Position numbers and translations under genes: made by a program. The notes beneath the pieces are model-generated. The model was not told the origin of the DNA and ran no database searches. It worked only from the letters and a program-made list of their open reading frames with translations. A stretch of DNA of 64,000 nucleotides from DATKCF01 sp035513345. Lineage in GTDB: Bacteria; Gemmatimonadota; Gemmatimonadetes; Longimicrobiales; RSA9. Below are positions 25,509-34,976 of the stretch, piece by piece. Position 1 is the stretch's first letter; the number at the start of each line of letters is the position of its first letter. The stretch is taken from positions 1 through 64,000 of the forward strand of contig DATKCF010000002.1 of the NCBI GenBank assembly GCA_035513345.1. The letters run 5' to 3'.

Positions 25509-28118
25509 TCAAGCGACTACCACGCCCTGTTCCGCCCTGGTGAACACGAGTTCGTTGTCCGCGTTCCGCTCGATATGGATCGTGTCTCCATCATCGAACT
25601 CGCCTTCGAGGATCCGCAGCGCCAGCGGGTTCTGGATCAGGCGCTGAATCGCGCGCTTCAGTGGACGCGCGCCAAACGCCGGGTCGTAGCCTGCTTCGGC
25701 CACGAGGTCCTCGGCCGATTCCGTGATTTCGAGCGCTATGCGACGTTCCGCCAGCAGTTCCCTGAGCCGGTCGAGCTGAAGCTCGACGATGCGTCGAAGC
25801 TGCGGCTTCGTCAGCGGCCGGAACACGATCACGTCGTCCACTCGATTCATGAACTCCGGTCTGAAGTATCGGCGCATTTCGCCCAGTACCACACTAGCCA
25901 CGGCATCCCAGTCACCGCCCGCGTTCTCGAGGATGTACTGGCTGCCTATGTTGGACGTCATGATGATCACCGTGTTCCGGAAGTCGACCGTCCGACCTTG
26001 CGAGTCCGTCAATCGGCCGGCATCGAGAATCTGCAGGAACAGGTTGAACACATCCGTGTGCGCCTTCTCGATCTCGTCGAACAGGAGCACCGAGTATGGC
26101 CGGCGCCGAACGGATTCCGTCAGCTGGCCACCCTCTTCGTAGCCCACGTAGCCGGGCGGCGCGCCGATCAACCGCGCGACCGCGTGCTTCTCCATGTACT
26201 CGGACATGTCGATGCGGACCATCGCGTCCTCGTCCGCGAACAGGAACTCAGCCAGCGCTCGAGCCGTTTCCGTCTTGCCCACGCCCGTCGGACCCAGAAA
26301 GATGAAGCTGCCGATCGGACGATCCGGATCCTGCAGTCCCGCGCGGCTCCGCCGGACCGCGTCCGCCACCGCTTTCGTCGCTTCTTCCTGCCCGATCACG
26401 CGCTCCGCGAGCGCATCCTCGAGCCGGCTCAGCTTCGCCTTTTCCGACTCGAGCATCCGCGATACCGGGATGCCCGTCCACCTCGCCACGATATCGGCGA
26501 CATCGTCCGCGTCGACCTCCTCCTTCAGGAACTTGCCCCGTGACTGCAGCTCCCGAAGCCGATCCTCCGCCGCTACGAGATCCTTCTCCAGACGCGGCAC
26601 TTCCCCGTACTGTATCTCCGCCGCGCGAGTCAGATCGCCCGTCCGGGTCGCCCGCTCCACCTCGACCCGCAACCCGTCCATGCGCTCCTTCAACTCGCGG
26701 ATCCGCGCAATCGCATCCTTCTCCGACTGCCACGCAGCTTTCAGCGCACCAACCCGTTCGCCTAGCTGCGCCAGCTCCTTTTCTATACCCGACAGGCGCT
26801 CCTTCGCCTCACGTTCCGTCTCGTGCTCGAGCGCCGTCCGCTCGATCTCGAGCTGCATGATGCGACGCTCCACCTCGTCGATCTCGACCGGCATCGAGTC
26901 GATCTCGATCCGCAGCCGCGACGCCGACTCGTCGATCAGGTCGATCGCCTTGTCCGGAAGGAACCGCCCCCCGATGTAACGGTCCGACAGCTTCACCGCG
27001 GCCACGATCGCACCATCCGTGATCTTCACGCCGTGATGAACTTCGTAGCGCTCCTTCAGCCCGCGAAGAATCGCGATCGCGTCCTCGACGCTCGGTTCGC
27101 CCACGAAAACCGTCTGGAACCGCCGCTCCAGGGCCGGGTCCTTCTCGATGTGCTTGCGGTACTCGTCCAGCGTCGTCGCACCCACCAGCCGCAACTCACC
27201 CCTCGCCAGCGGCGGTTTCAGCATGTTGCCCGCGTCTACCGCACCCTCCGCCGCACCCGCGCCCACGATCGTGTGCAACTCGTCGATGAACACGACGTAC
27301 CGGCCCTCCGCCTCGTTCAGTTCCTTCAGCACCGACTTCAGACGTTCCTCGAACTCGCCACGGTACTTGGCGCCGGCCACCATTGACGCGATGTCGAGCT
27401 GGATCAGCCGCTTGTCCTTCAGTGATTCCGGGACATCGCCGTTCACGATCCGCTGCGCCAACCCCTCCACGATCGCGGTCTTGCCCACGCCCGGCTCGCC
27501 GATCAGCACCGGGTTGTTCTTCGTCCGCCGGCTCAACACCTGGACCACCCGCCGGATCTCTTCGTCCCGGCCTATCACCGGATCGAGCTTCCCTGCACGC
27601 GCCGCGTCCGTAAGATCCCGCGTGAACCGCTCCAGTGACCGATACTTCTCCTCCGGAGACTGGTCTGTCACCCGATGCGAACCCCGCACGGATTCCAGCG
27701 CTTCTTCAAGCGCTTCCCGCGTCCCACCCTGCTCCGTCAGGAGGTCCCGTGTCGTCGATCCCTTCTGAATCGCCAGACCCAGCAACAGGTGCTCCGTCGA
27801 CACATACTCGTCCTTCAGCTTGCCCGCCGTCGCAGCCGCCAGGTCGAAGATCTGGTTCAACTCCCGGCTGATCGTCGGATGTGAACCGCCCGTCTGCTTC
27901 GGCAGCCGCTCCAGTGCCTGCATCAGGCCGTCGCTCAGTCGGGCCACGTTCACGCCCACCTTCTGCAGGATCGGGACAACCACCGTCTCGTCCTGGTCCA
28001 GCAGCGCGTGCAGTATGTGTACGTCCTCCAGTGACGGATTCCCGCGTCGCGTCGCCTCCGCTGCCGCGGCCTGGATCGCCTCCGCGGCCTTGATCGTCAA
28101 TCGGTCCTGATTCAACAC
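25509..28118 (-). CDS. clpB: ATP-dependent disaggregase ClpB
   Basis: A hexameric AAA+ chaperone that, with DnaK, solubilises aggregated protein. It has an N-terminal Clp repeat domain (IQAAAAEATRRGNPSLEDVHIL), a first AAA module with Walker A GEPGVGKTA and Walker B FIDELHT, and a coiled-coil M domain (IGRDE to KFLKEEVD region). The second AAA module has GPTGVGKTETARAL and LLFDEIEKAH. The D2-small domain ends in the ClpB-typical GARPLKRAIQRLIQNPLA. The start is GTG 28118 after AAGGAAGG; TTG 28115, giving MNQDRLTIKA, is an equal candidate. Length is 869 aa, normal. No CIRCE element was found upstream. Confidence 0.96.
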   Translation of the reverse strand: MLNQDRLTIKAAEAIQAAAAEATRRGNPSLEDVHILHALLDQDETVVVPILQKVGVNVARLSDGLMQALERLPKQTGGSHPTISRELNQIFDLAAATAGKLKDEYVSTEHLLLGLAIQKGSTTRDLLTEQGGTREALEEALESVRGSHRVTDQSPEEKYRSLERFTRDLTDAARAGKLDPVIGRDEEIRRVVQVLSRRTKNNPVLIGEPGVGKTAIVEGLAQRIVNGDVPESLKDKRLIQLDIASMVAGAKYRGEFEERLKSVLKELNEAEGRYVVFIDELHTIVGAGAAEGAVDAGNMLKPPLARGELRLVGATTLDEYRKHIEKDPALERRFQTVFVGEPSVEDAIAILRGLKERYEVHHGVKITDGAIVAAVKLSDRYIGGRFLPDKAIDLIDESASRLRIEIDSMPVEIDEVERRIMQLEIERTALEHETEREAKERLSGIEKELAQLGERVGALKAAWQSEKDAIARIRELKERMDGLRVEVERATRTGDLTRAAEIQYGEVPRLEKDLVAAEDRLRELQSRGKFLKEEVDADDVADIVARWTGIPVSRMLESEKAKLSRLEDALAERVIGQEEATKAVADAVRRSRAGLQDPDRPIGSFIFLGPTGVGKTETARALAEFLFADEDAMVRIDMSEYMEKHAVARLIGAPPGYVGYEEGGQLTESVRRRPYSVLLFDEIEKAHTDVFNLFLQILDAGRLTDSQGRTVDFRNTVIIMTSNIGSQYILENAGGDWDAVASVVLGEMRRYFRPEFMNRVDDVIVFRPLTKPQLRRIVELQLDRLRELLAERRIALEITESAEDLVAEAGYDPAFGARPLKRAIQRLIQNPLALRILEGEFDDGDTIHIERNADNELVFTRAEQGVVVA

Positions 28119-28164
28119 CTGGCCTTCCTTGCTGGCGGGGTTCACAGCCACGTTCGCTGCCAAC

Positions 28165-28213
28165 CCCCTGCAGGGGCAAGCCGCGTACCCTCCCGGGCTG
28201 CCGATCTGGCAGC
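28165..28213 (-). promoter_or_regulatory. Palindromes in the clpB upstream region
   Basis: A perfect 12-bp palindrome CCCCTGCAGGGG (28165-28176) lies 47 bases before the clpB start. A second inverted repeat, GCTGCC-GATCT-GGCAGC, is at 28197-28213. Neither resembles CIRCE or HAIR. They could be operator sites or mRNA hairpins; nothing more can be said from sequence. Confidence 0.3.
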
Positions 28214-28309
28214 TGACGCCCGTTACGCCGGCCGTCGCTTGTTCGCCCGGTCCATCATCGGGATATTCGGGCGCATGGGACCTGGGTCAACCGATCAGCG
28301 GAGCGGGCA

Positions 28310-28645
28310 TTGAGGATTCGTGGATACGTAGTGGCGGCGCTGGTGCTGCTCGGCGGCGCGTGCGGCGAGGAGGAGCCGGAGGTGATGGACCGGGGCGTGT
28401 TCATCGCTGTGATGATCGAGCTGCGTCAGGCGGAGCTGGAGACGGATGAGGCGACGTTTGCGGCGAGGCGTGACGAAATCCTGGTGGGCGCGGGCGTGAC
28501 GGACTCGATGCTGGTCGAGTTCGCGCGGGTTCGGGGAACGGACGTGACGTTCATGGCGGCGGTGTGGGACAGCATAGACCGGGTCGTAAACACGGAAGCG
28601 GAGGCGGGACCGGAGCTGGCTCCGGACACGGCGGTTGTACGATGA
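28310..28645 (+). CDS. Small lipoprotein (DUF4296-like?)
   Basis: A 111 aa predicted lipoprotein: MRIRGYVVAALVLLGGACGEEE gives a short hydrophobic segment with an LGGAC lipobox and acidic residues after the Cys. The mature part is helical (FIAVMIELRQAELETDEATFAARRDEILV, MLVEFARVRG, MAAVWDSIDRVV). Its layout loosely resembles DUF4296 lipoproteins of Bacteroidetes, but I am not sure. The start is TTG 28310 (GAGCGG upstream); no ATG gives the signal sequence. Its end overlaps the next lipoprotein gene by ATGA. Confidence 0.65.
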   Translation: MRIRGYVVAALVLLGGACGEEEPEVMDRGVFIAVMIELRQAELETDEATFAARRDEILVGAGVTDSMLVEFARVRGTDVTFMAAVWDSIDRVVNTEAEAGPELAPDTAVVR

Positions 28646-29082
28646 GGCGCATGGTTGCGCTGATCGCGATTCTGTCCGGCTGCGCGTTCGACCGGGACCG
28701 TCCCTCGCCGGTCGAGCCGGATGGTGAAGCGAGCCTGAGTGTCGAGGTAGTTGCACCGCTGGCGGGCGCCGTACTGGGGTCGGGCACGGGTGTGACGGTG
28801 GAGGTGTCGGCACGCGATCTGACGGGCGATCGGCTGTACGGTGTCGGCTTCGTGGCTCGTCGCGCGGACGCGGCGGGCAATGCGGCGCTGGATTCGGCGG
28901 TGGAATCGACGGGCGCTCAGTCGCAGGCGGTCCGCGAGTTCACATTCGTTGTGCCGGCGGGTCTGGTGAATACGCAGGTGGACGTATTCGGTCTGGCGTT
29001 CGGTCCGGGGACGCAATCGCTGATGTCGAGTGCGCGGTCGGTGACTGTTGTTGCGTGTGCGGCGGGCGTGCCGGGCTGCTGA
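28642..29082 (+). CDS. Small lipoprotein with Ig-like beta domain
   Basis: A 146 aa predicted lipoprotein: MRRMVALIAILSGCAFDRDRP has a lipobox ending SGC. The mature part is rich in alternating strands (SLSVEVVAPLAGAVLGSGTGVTVEVSAR, REFTFVVPAGLVNTQVDVFG) and suggests an Ig-like or CARDB-like fold. Two further cysteines near the C terminus (VVACAAGVPGC) may form a disulfide. The start at 28642 overlaps the previous stop (ATGA), so the two lipoproteins are coupled. It converges on guaA with a three-base gap. Function unknown. Confidence 0.65.
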   Translation: MRRMVALIAILSGCAFDRDRPSPVEPDGEASLSVEVVAPLAGAVLGSGTGVTVEVSARDLTGDRLYGVGFVARRADAAGNAALDSAVESTGAQSQAVREFTFVVPAGLVNTQVDVFGLAFGPGTQSLMSSARSVTVVACAAGVPGC

Positions 29083-29085
29083 AGC

Positions 29086-30624
29086 TCACTCCCATTCGAT
29101 GGTGGCTGGCGGCTTCGAGCTGACGTCGTAGCAGACGCGGTTCACGCCGGGCACTTCGTTGATGATCCTGGACGAGATGCGTCCGAGCACGTCGGGCGGG
29201 AACGGAAACCAGTCGGCGGTCATGCCGTCGCGGCTGGTGACGGCGCGGAGCGCGACGACGTTCTCGTAGGTTCTGGCGTCGCCCATGACGCCGACGCTGC
29301 GGACGGGCAGCAGCACAGCGAACGCCTGCCAGATGTCGTCGTAGAGTCCGGCCGCCTGAATCTCCTCGAGATAGATCGCGTCGGCATCGCGCAGCACGGC
29401 GAGTCGTTCCTCGGTGACCTCGCCCAGTACGCGGATCGCGAGGCCGGGTCCCGGGAACGGGTGTCTGCCGACCAGTTCCTCGGGCAGGCCGAGTTCGCGA
29501 CCGACCTGGCGCACCTCGTCCTTGAACAGCTCGCGGAGCGGCTCGACGAGTTCGAACTGCATGTCGTCGGGCAGCCCGCCCACGTTGTGGTGCGTCTTGA
29601 TCACGGCGGATGGACCGCGAACGGAAACGGACTCGATGACGTCCGGGTAGAGCGTGCCCTGCACGAGGAACCGTGCGCTGCCAGCCCCGGCGGCGGACTC
29701 CTCGAACACACGGATGAAGACTTCGCCGATGGTGCGACGCTTCAGCTCGGGATCCTCGACGCCGCGCAGCCGTGACAGGAACCGTTCGCGTGCATCAACG
29801 ACAGCGAGTCTGATGCCGAGGTGTCGCCTGAACGTCCGTTCGACGCTCTCGCGTTCACCCTTCCTGAGCAGGCCGGTATCGACGAAGATGCAGGTGAGCC
29901 GGTCCTCGATCGAGCGATGGACCAGCGCTGCTGCGACCGACGAGTCGACACCGCCCGAAAGGCCGCAGATAACATCCGCGTCGCCGACCTGGTCACGGAT
30001 GCGCTGCACGCCCTCATCGATGAACGAGCCAGCGGTCCAGTCGGGGACGCACTCGCATATGCGGAACAGGAAATTCGAGATGATCTCGTCGCCGCGCGGC
30101 GTGTGCGCCACTTCGGGGTGGAACTGCACACCGTAGATCGGGCGGTCGACCGCGCAGAACGCGGCGACCGGCAGGTCAGCGGTCGATGCGAGCGAGCGGA
30201 ACCCGTCCGGTGCGACTTCCACGTGGTCGCCGTGGCTGGCCCATACGGTTGCTCGCTCGCCCGCTGCGAATCCATCGAAAAGAGCGTCCGGGTCCTCGAC
30301 GACTAGTTCAGCGCGGCCGTACTCACGGCGCCCGGGCACGACGCGGGCACCGCTGGACTGCGCGATCAACTGCATGCCGTAGCAGATGCCGAGCACGGGT
30401 ATGCCGAGGTCGACGATGCCCGGATCGGGCTTGGCGACGCCCTCGTCGTAGACCGATGACGGGCCGCCTGAAAGCACGATGCCGCGCGGCGCCCATTCGC
30501 GGATCCAGTCGAGCGAAACGGTTGGCGGATGGATCTCGCAGTAGACGCGTTCTTCGCGAATGCGTCGTGCAATGAGCTGTGTGAACTGGGATCCGAAATC
30601 GAGAATGAGGATGCGGTTGCGCAT
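29086..30624 (-). CDS. guaA: GMP synthase (glutamine-hydrolysing)
   Basis: Converts XMP to GMP with glutamine and ATP. The N-terminal class I amidotransferase domain (residues ~1-190) has LGICYGMQ with the catalytic Cys and FHPEVAHT with the His-Glu pair. The ATP-pyrophosphatase domain has SGGVDSSVAAAL, and the C-terminal dimerisation domain has HPFPGPGLAIRVLGE and a final KPPATIEWE. It is full length at 512 aa. Its ATG abuts the lysA stop (TGAATG), so it is cotranscribed with lysA and proS. Certain assignment. Confidence 0.98.
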   Translation of the reverse strand: MRNRILILDFGSQFTQLIARRIREERVYCEIHPPTVSLDWIREWAPRGIVLSGGPSSVYDEGVAKPDPGIVDLGIPVLGICYGMQLIAQSSGARVVPGRREYGRAELVVEDPDALFDGFAAGERATVWASHGDHVEVAPDGFRSLASTADLPVAAFCAVDRPIYGVQFHPEVAHTPRGDEIISNFLFRICECVPDWTAGSFIDEGVQRIRDQVGDADVICGLSGGVDSSVAAALVHRSIEDRLTCIFVDTGLLRKGERESVERTFRRHLGIRLAVVDARERFLSRLRGVEDPELKRRTIGEVFIRVFEESAAGAGSARFLVQGTLYPDVIESVSVRGPSAVIKTHHNVGGLPDDMQFELVEPLRELFKDEVRQVGRELGLPEELVGRHPFPGPGLAIRVLGEVTEERLAVLRDADAIYLEEIQAAGLYDDIWQAFAVLLPVRSVGVMGDARTYENVVALRAVTSRDGMTADWFPFPPDVLGRISSRIINEVPGVNRVCYDVSSKPPATIEWE

Positions 30625-31935
30625 TCAGTCGGTCGCCGGCCGGGCAAGGGCCGCGTCGCGTTCGGGTTCGATGAGGTCGTTCAGGGTTTCACGGCGCCGT
30701 ATGAGGCGGGCGAGATCGCCATCGATCATCACCTCGGCGGGTCGCGGTCTCGAATTGTACGTCGATGACATGGCGAAGCCATACGCTCCGACCGTGCCGA
30801 TCGCGAGCAGGTCATCGGGTTCGGGCAGTGCGATCGTGCGGTCGAGACCGAGGAAATCGCCGCTTTCGCAGACCGGGCCGACCACATCGACCTCGACCTC
30901 CGTGCGGCCCGCGGTCCGGCGCACGTGATCGATCCGGTGCCAGCTTGCGTAATGGCTCGGCCGCAGCAGGTCGTTCATCCCCGCGTCGGTGATCACGAAT
31001 GTCTTTGCGCCCATGCGCTTCACGTACAGCACCCGCGTGAGCAGCGTGCCGGCGGGCCCGACAATGTAGCGGCCGGGCTCGAGCACAACGCGCAGTCCGC
31101 GGTGTGCAAGTTCGGGCACGAGCAGACGAGCGAAGTCATGCGCTGACGGACCGGCCTCGCCGTCGTAGGCAACGCCATAGCCGCCGCCGATATCGACGAA
31201 CTCGAGCGCAATGCCCTCGCTTGCCAGAGCGTCGGCCAGGTCGAGGACACGTCGCACCGCCGTGCGGTACGGCTCGGGATCAACGATCTGACTGCCGATG
31301 TGGACGTCCACTCCGCGGACATCGATACCCGGCAACGCTGCGGCCTCACGGTACAGCCCGATCGCTTCGTCGTACGGCACACCGAATTTCGTCGTGCCAT
31401 GACCCGTTCGCGTGTAGTGATGCGGTGTCGCCGTCTCGATATCCGGATTCACGCGGATCGCGACGCGCGCAACGCGACCCGTCGCGGCCGCGAGTCCCGC
31501 CAGTGCGCGGAGTTCGCCCGCGCTCTCCACGTTGAATGCGTGAATGTCAGCGTCCAGCGCGCGCTCCATTTCCGGCCGTGTCTTGCCGACACCGCTGAAC
31601 ACGATGCGGTCGGCGGGAATCCCCGCTTCGAGAGCGCGGCTCAGTTCGCCGCCGCTCACGATGTCCGCGCCGGCACCCATTTCTGCCAGGATCCGCAGCA
31701 CCGTGAGGTTGCCGTTGGCCTTTACCGAGTACGCGATGAGCGGATCGAGGGGGGCGAACGCGTCGAGGAACTCGTGGTACCGCGATTCGATAACGGCGCG
31801 GCTGTAAACGTAAAGCGGCGTACCGAACTCGCGGGCGAGCCGGTCGGCCGGCACGCCTTCGCAATGGAGGATGCCACCCTTCCAGTCGAAGCCGGGCCTG
31901 AGCGTGTCAGTACGCACGAGCCCAGACCGCTTCAT
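30625..31935 (-). CDS. lysA: Diaminopimelate decarboxylase (LysA)
   Basis: A PLP fold-type III enzyme that decarboxylates meso-DAP to lysine. The PLP lysine is in AYSVKANGN (~residue 73). HIGSQI, DIGGGYGV and EPGRYIVGPAG contact the phosphate and substrate, and CESGDFLGLDR carries the active-site Cys of the partner subunit. It is full length at 436 aa. ATG 31935 overlaps the end of proS by 29 bases; GTG 31917 is a shorter alternative. Together with the LL-DAP aminotransferase-like gene at 11471-12658 it may belong to DAP/lysine synthesis. Confidence 0.96.
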   Translation of the reverse strand: MKRSGLVRTDTLRPGFDWKGGILHCEGVPADRLAREFGTPLYVYSRAVIESRYHEFLDAFAPLDPLIAYSVKANGNLTVLRILAEMGAGADIVSGGELSRALEAGIPADRIVFSGVGKTRPEMERALDADIHAFNVESAGELRALAGLAAATGRVARVAIRVNPDIETATPHHYTRTGHGTTKFGVPYDEAIGLYREAAALPGIDVRGVDVHIGSQIVDPEPYRTAVRRVLDLADALASEGIALEFVDIGGGYGVAYDGEAGPSAHDFARLLVPELAHRGLRVVLEPGRYIVGPAGTLLTRVLYVKRMGAKTFVITDAGMNDLLRPSHYASWHRIDHVRRTAGRTEVEVDVVGPVCESGDFLGLDRTIALPEPDDLLAIGTVGAYGFAMSSTYNSRPRPAEVMIDGDLARLIRRRETLNDLIEPERDAALARPATD

Positions 31936-33370
31936 GCTGTGCCGGCCCGGCGCACACGACGCACTTCACGGGTGCGTCCGGCGAACGGAACTCAGGATCG
32001 GGCAACACGCGAATCGTCGCTTTCGTCTCAGCCTTGACGCGTTCCTCGCAGGTCTCACCGCCGCACCAGCCGGCGTAGACGAAGCCGCCGTCTCCTTCGA
32101 TGATCTCGCGGAACATCGTGAAGTCGGTGATGCCGCGATGCGAGTTGTCCTCGCGCCGCTGCCGTGCGTCCGCCAGCAGCGACGCCTGGAACGCTGCCAG
32201 GCGTTCGGCCAGCGCCTGTCCGACGTTCGCCTCGGCCACCGGCTCCTTGCGCGGCGCATCGGAGGGCGTCACACGTGCAACGACCATCACGTGGCCCTGC
32301 TCGACGTCGCGCGGGCCGATCTCGACCCGCAGCGGTACGCCCTTGCGCTCCCACTCCCAGTACTTCGCGCCCGGCTTGAGGTTGTCGCGGCGGTCGATGT
32401 GCGGGCGGAGCCCGCGATCTCTCAGCATGGCCGCCACCTCGTCAGCCTTCGAAAGGACCGTGTCCCGTTCCTCATCCTTTCGGTAGATCGGCACGATCAC
32501 GACCTGGATCGGTGCCAGCTTCGGCGGCGCCACGATGCCCGAGTCGTCACCGTGCGTCATCACCAGTCCGCCGACCAGACGCGTTGACACGCCCCACGAC
32601 GTGTTCCATGCGTACTCCTCCGTGCCCGTCTCGGACTGGAATCGCAGGTCGAACTGTTTCGCGAAGTTCTGGCCGAGGTTGTGTGATGTGCCCGCCTGCA
32701 GCGCCCGGTTGTCCTGCATCAGCGCCTCGACCGCGTACGTCCGGAGCGCGCCCGCGAACCGCTCCGAGTCCGTCTTGCGCCCGGTCACGGGCGGCATCGC
32801 CATCCAGTCTTCCATGAAGGTGCGATACACGCCGAGCATCTGCAGCGCTTCCGCTTCCGCCTCCTGTTCCGTCGCGTGCGCCGTGTGGCCTTCCTGCCAC
32901 AGGAACTCCGCCGTTCGAAGGAACAACCGCGTTCGCAGTTCCCAGCGAACCACGTTGCACCACTGGTTGATCAGCAGAGGGAGGTCGCGATAGCTCTGGA
33001 CCCACTTCGAGAACATGTCGTAGATGATCGTTTCCGACGTCGGCCGGATGACCAGCGGCTCCTCCAGCTCCTTGCCACCCGCGTACGTCACGACGGCCAC
33101 CTCGGGCGCGAACCCCTTGACGTGCTCCTTCTCGCGCTCGATGTAGCTCTGCGGGATCAGCAGCGGGAAGTACGCGTTCTGATGACCTGTCGCCTTGAAC
33201 ATGTCATCCAGCGCGCGCTGCATGTTTTCCCATATCGCGTAGCCGTACGGCCTGATGACCATGCAGCCGCGCACGGGCGAATAGTCTGCCAGCTCCGCGC
33301 GCAGGACCACCTCGTTGTACCAGGCGGCGAAGTCGTCGGCCCGGCTCGTCAGTCCCTTGTCGTCCGCCAT
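31907..33370 (-). CDS. proS: Prolyl-tRNA synthetase, archaeal/eukaryotic type (ProS)
   Basis: Charges tRNA-Pro. At 487 aa it is the short type without the INS editing domain between motifs 2 and 3, and it has a C-terminal zinc-binding extension (cysteines in WCGGETCEER and KCVVCAGPA), as in the archaeal/eukaryotic ProS. Class II motifs are visible: GCMVIRPYGYAIWENMQ, RPTSETIIYDMF, RWELRTRLFLRTAEFLWQEGHTAHAT and VSTRLVGGLVMTHGDD. The C-terminal Tyr (ARAY) is also typical. It lies upstream of lysA-guaA. Confidence 0.96.
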   Translation of the reverse strand: MADDKGLTSRADDFAAWYNEVVLRAELADYSPVRGCMVIRPYGYAIWENMQRALDDMFKATGHQNAYFPLLIPQSYIEREKEHVKGFAPEVAVVTYAGGKELEEPLVIRPTSETIIYDMFSKWVQSYRDLPLLINQWCNVVRWELRTRLFLRTAEFLWQEGHTAHATEQEAEAEALQMLGVYRTFMEDWMAMPPVTGRKTDSERFAGALRTYAVEALMQDNRALQAGTSHNLGQNFAKQFDLRFQSETGTEEYAWNTSWGVSTRLVGGLVMTHGDDSGIVAPPKLAPIQVVIVPIYRKDEERDTVLSKADEVAAMLRDRGLRPHIDRRDNLKPGAKYWEWERKGVPLRVEIGPRDVEQGHVMVVARVTPSDAPRKEPVAEANVGQALAERLAAFQASLLADARQRREDNSHRGITDFTMFREIIEGDGGFVYAGWCGGETCEERVKAETKATIRVLPDPEFRSPDAPVKCVVCAGPAQHEAVWARAY

Positions 33371-33377
33371 CTCGTTT

Positions 33378-33689
33378 TCAGTTCCGTTCGTCTGCGGTGC
33401 CGTTGGCCGGATCCGCCGTCATCGAAGCGCTGCCAACCTCCGGCCGATCGCGCAATGCCCGCCACACGATGCCGATCAATGATGGCACGAGCACGATCGC
33501 ACTCATCGTGAGCCACGCCTCGAGGAAAGGCAATCCCGCACCCGTGAGCACCCACGCCGCGAGTGCCGCGCCGCCGAGTGCGACAGCGAATGCGAGCGCC
33601 AGGAAGCCCCACGCGTAGAGTGAAGCCTTGCGCAGGATCGCGCGGATCCGCCGGCGTGCCGCTTCCTCACCCGGCCGCCCGTTCCTCAC
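33378..33689 (-). CDS. Small two-span membrane protein
   Basis: A 103 aa protein with a basic N terminus (residues 1-22), two hydrophobic segments (ASLYAWGFLALAFAVALGGAALAAW and LTMSAIVLVPSLIGIVW) and a polar tail. I recognise no family. It overlaps hisS by ATGA and is followed by proS after seven bases, so it is part of the hisS-proS unit. It is probably an inner-membrane protein of unknown role. Confidence 0.65.
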   Translation of the reverse strand: MRNGRPGEEAARRRIRAILRKASLYAWGFLALAFAVALGGAALAAWVLTGAGLPFLEAWLTMSAIVLVPSLIGIVWRALRDRPEVGSASMTADPANGTADERN

Positions 33690-34966
33690 GAGCCCGGCAG
33701 TTGATCGACGGGAACGCGCCGCTCAGCACCGTCCTTCATGTCGCGTACGACAACCTCGCCTTCGGCAACTTCATCGGGTCCGATCACAATGGCGAGTGCC
33801 GCGCCGCGCGCACCGGCTTCCTTGAACTGTCCGCGCACACCCTGCTGGCGCAACGCGTACGCCACCGATTGGCCTGCCCCTCGCAGGCGGGTCGCAATGC
33901 GCCGGGCCAGTGGCCGTTCGGCCTCACTCACCGCGATGATGAACCAGTCGATCGACGGTTCGGCTGCGGGCAGCAGTCCCCGATCCGAGAGCAGCTCACC
34001 GAGAACCACGTCGCCCATCCCGAACCCGACAGCCGGCAGGTCCTCGCCGCCGAGCGCGCCGAGCAGGCTGTCGTAGCGGCCGCCGCCGCAGATCGCGCGC
34101 AGAGCGCCCGCCCGGTCGAAGATCTCGAATACCGTGCCGGTATAGTACGCCAGTCCGCGCACGATGCGCAGATCGAACTGAACGGTGTCGCCGTGGCCGA
34201 GGTCGTCCAGGCATGCGCGGTACGCGTCGAGCCGGTCGATGTCCTCGGCGACGGCGGCGTCAGCGCCGAACGAGGACCGGATCGCGCCCAGGTCCCTCGC
34301 CTCGAACAGAGCGAGAACCCGATCCGCGACATCGCTGCGGACGCCGCCGGCGGCAAGTTGCTGCTTCACGGCCTCGACCGACGCCCGGCCGAGCTTGTCG
34401 ACCGCGGCATACGCGGCACCCAGTCCGGCCGGCTCGACGCCCGACGCGACCAGCAGTTTCTCCATCAGCCGGCGGTCGTTGAAGCGTGCGACGATCGTGT
34501 CCGCGCCGAGACCCAGTACGGCAAGCGCGTCGAGACCCGTCGCCAGGACTTCCGCGTCGGCGCTCACATCGGACTCGCCGATGATGTCGACGTTCCACTG
34601 GAAATGCTCGCGGAGTCGGCCGCGCTGCGTTCGCTCGTAACGGAACAGCTGCGGTATCGAGAACCAGCGTATCGGCTTGCGAAGGCCGCCCGCACGCGCA
34701 CCGACCATGCGTGCGAGTGTCGGCGTCATTTCCGGCCGCAGCGCTACAGGCCTGCCGCCCTTGTCTTCGAAGTTGTAGAGTTGGCCGACGATCTCTTCGC
34801 CACTCTTCTCGATGTAGAGTTCGAGCGCTTCGAGCGGAGGGCCGTCGTACTCCTCGAACGCGTGACGGCGCGCGGACTCTCGCCATGCGTTCGTAATGTT
34901 CGTGCGGACGGCGAACTCGGGTGGGTAGAAATCCCTGAAGCCTGTCAGGCTCGCGTGTCTGGACAT
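33686..34966 (-). CDS. hisS: Histidyl-tRNA synthetase (HisS)
   Basis: Class II synthetase for tRNA-His. Its N terminus SLTGFRDFYPPE, motif 2 region (ALRPEMTPTLARM, QLFRYERTQRGRLREHFQWNVDIIG), histidine-binding RGLAYYTGTVFEI and motif 3 (FGMGDVVLGELL) fit HisS rather than HisZ. A C-terminal anticodon-binding domain has VAYALRQQGVRGQFKEAGARGA. Start ATG 34966 gives 426 aa. RPEMT replaces the more common RPEGT, a variant seen in several phyla. It lies downstream of folC by ten bases. Confidence 0.94.
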   Translation of the reverse strand: MSRHASLTGFRDFYPPEFAVRTNITNAWRESARRHAFEEYDGPPLEALELYIEKSGEEIVGQLYNFEDKGGRPVALRPEMTPTLARMVGARAGGLRKPIRWFSIPQLFRYERTQRGRLREHFQWNVDIIGESDVSADAEVLATGLDALAVLGLGADTIVARFNDRRLMEKLLVASGVEPAGLGAAYAAVDKLGRASVEAVKQQLAAGGVRSDVADRVLALFEARDLGAIRSSFGADAAVAEDIDRLDAYRACLDDLGHGDTVQFDLRIVRGLAYYTGTVFEIFDRAGALRAICGGGRYDSLLGALGGEDLPAVGFGMGDVVLGELLSDRGLLPAAEPSIDWFIIAVSEAERPLARRIATRLRGAGQSVAYALRQQGVRGQFKEAGARGAALAIVIGPDEVAEGEVVVRDMKDGAERRVPVDQLPGS

Positions 34967-34976
34967 TCGCGCGAAT

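Noticed and set aside
28119..28309. CIRCE or HAIR heat-shock operator for clpB
   Set aside because: No TTAGCACTC-N9-GAGTGCTAA or CTTGAGT-type repeat was found.
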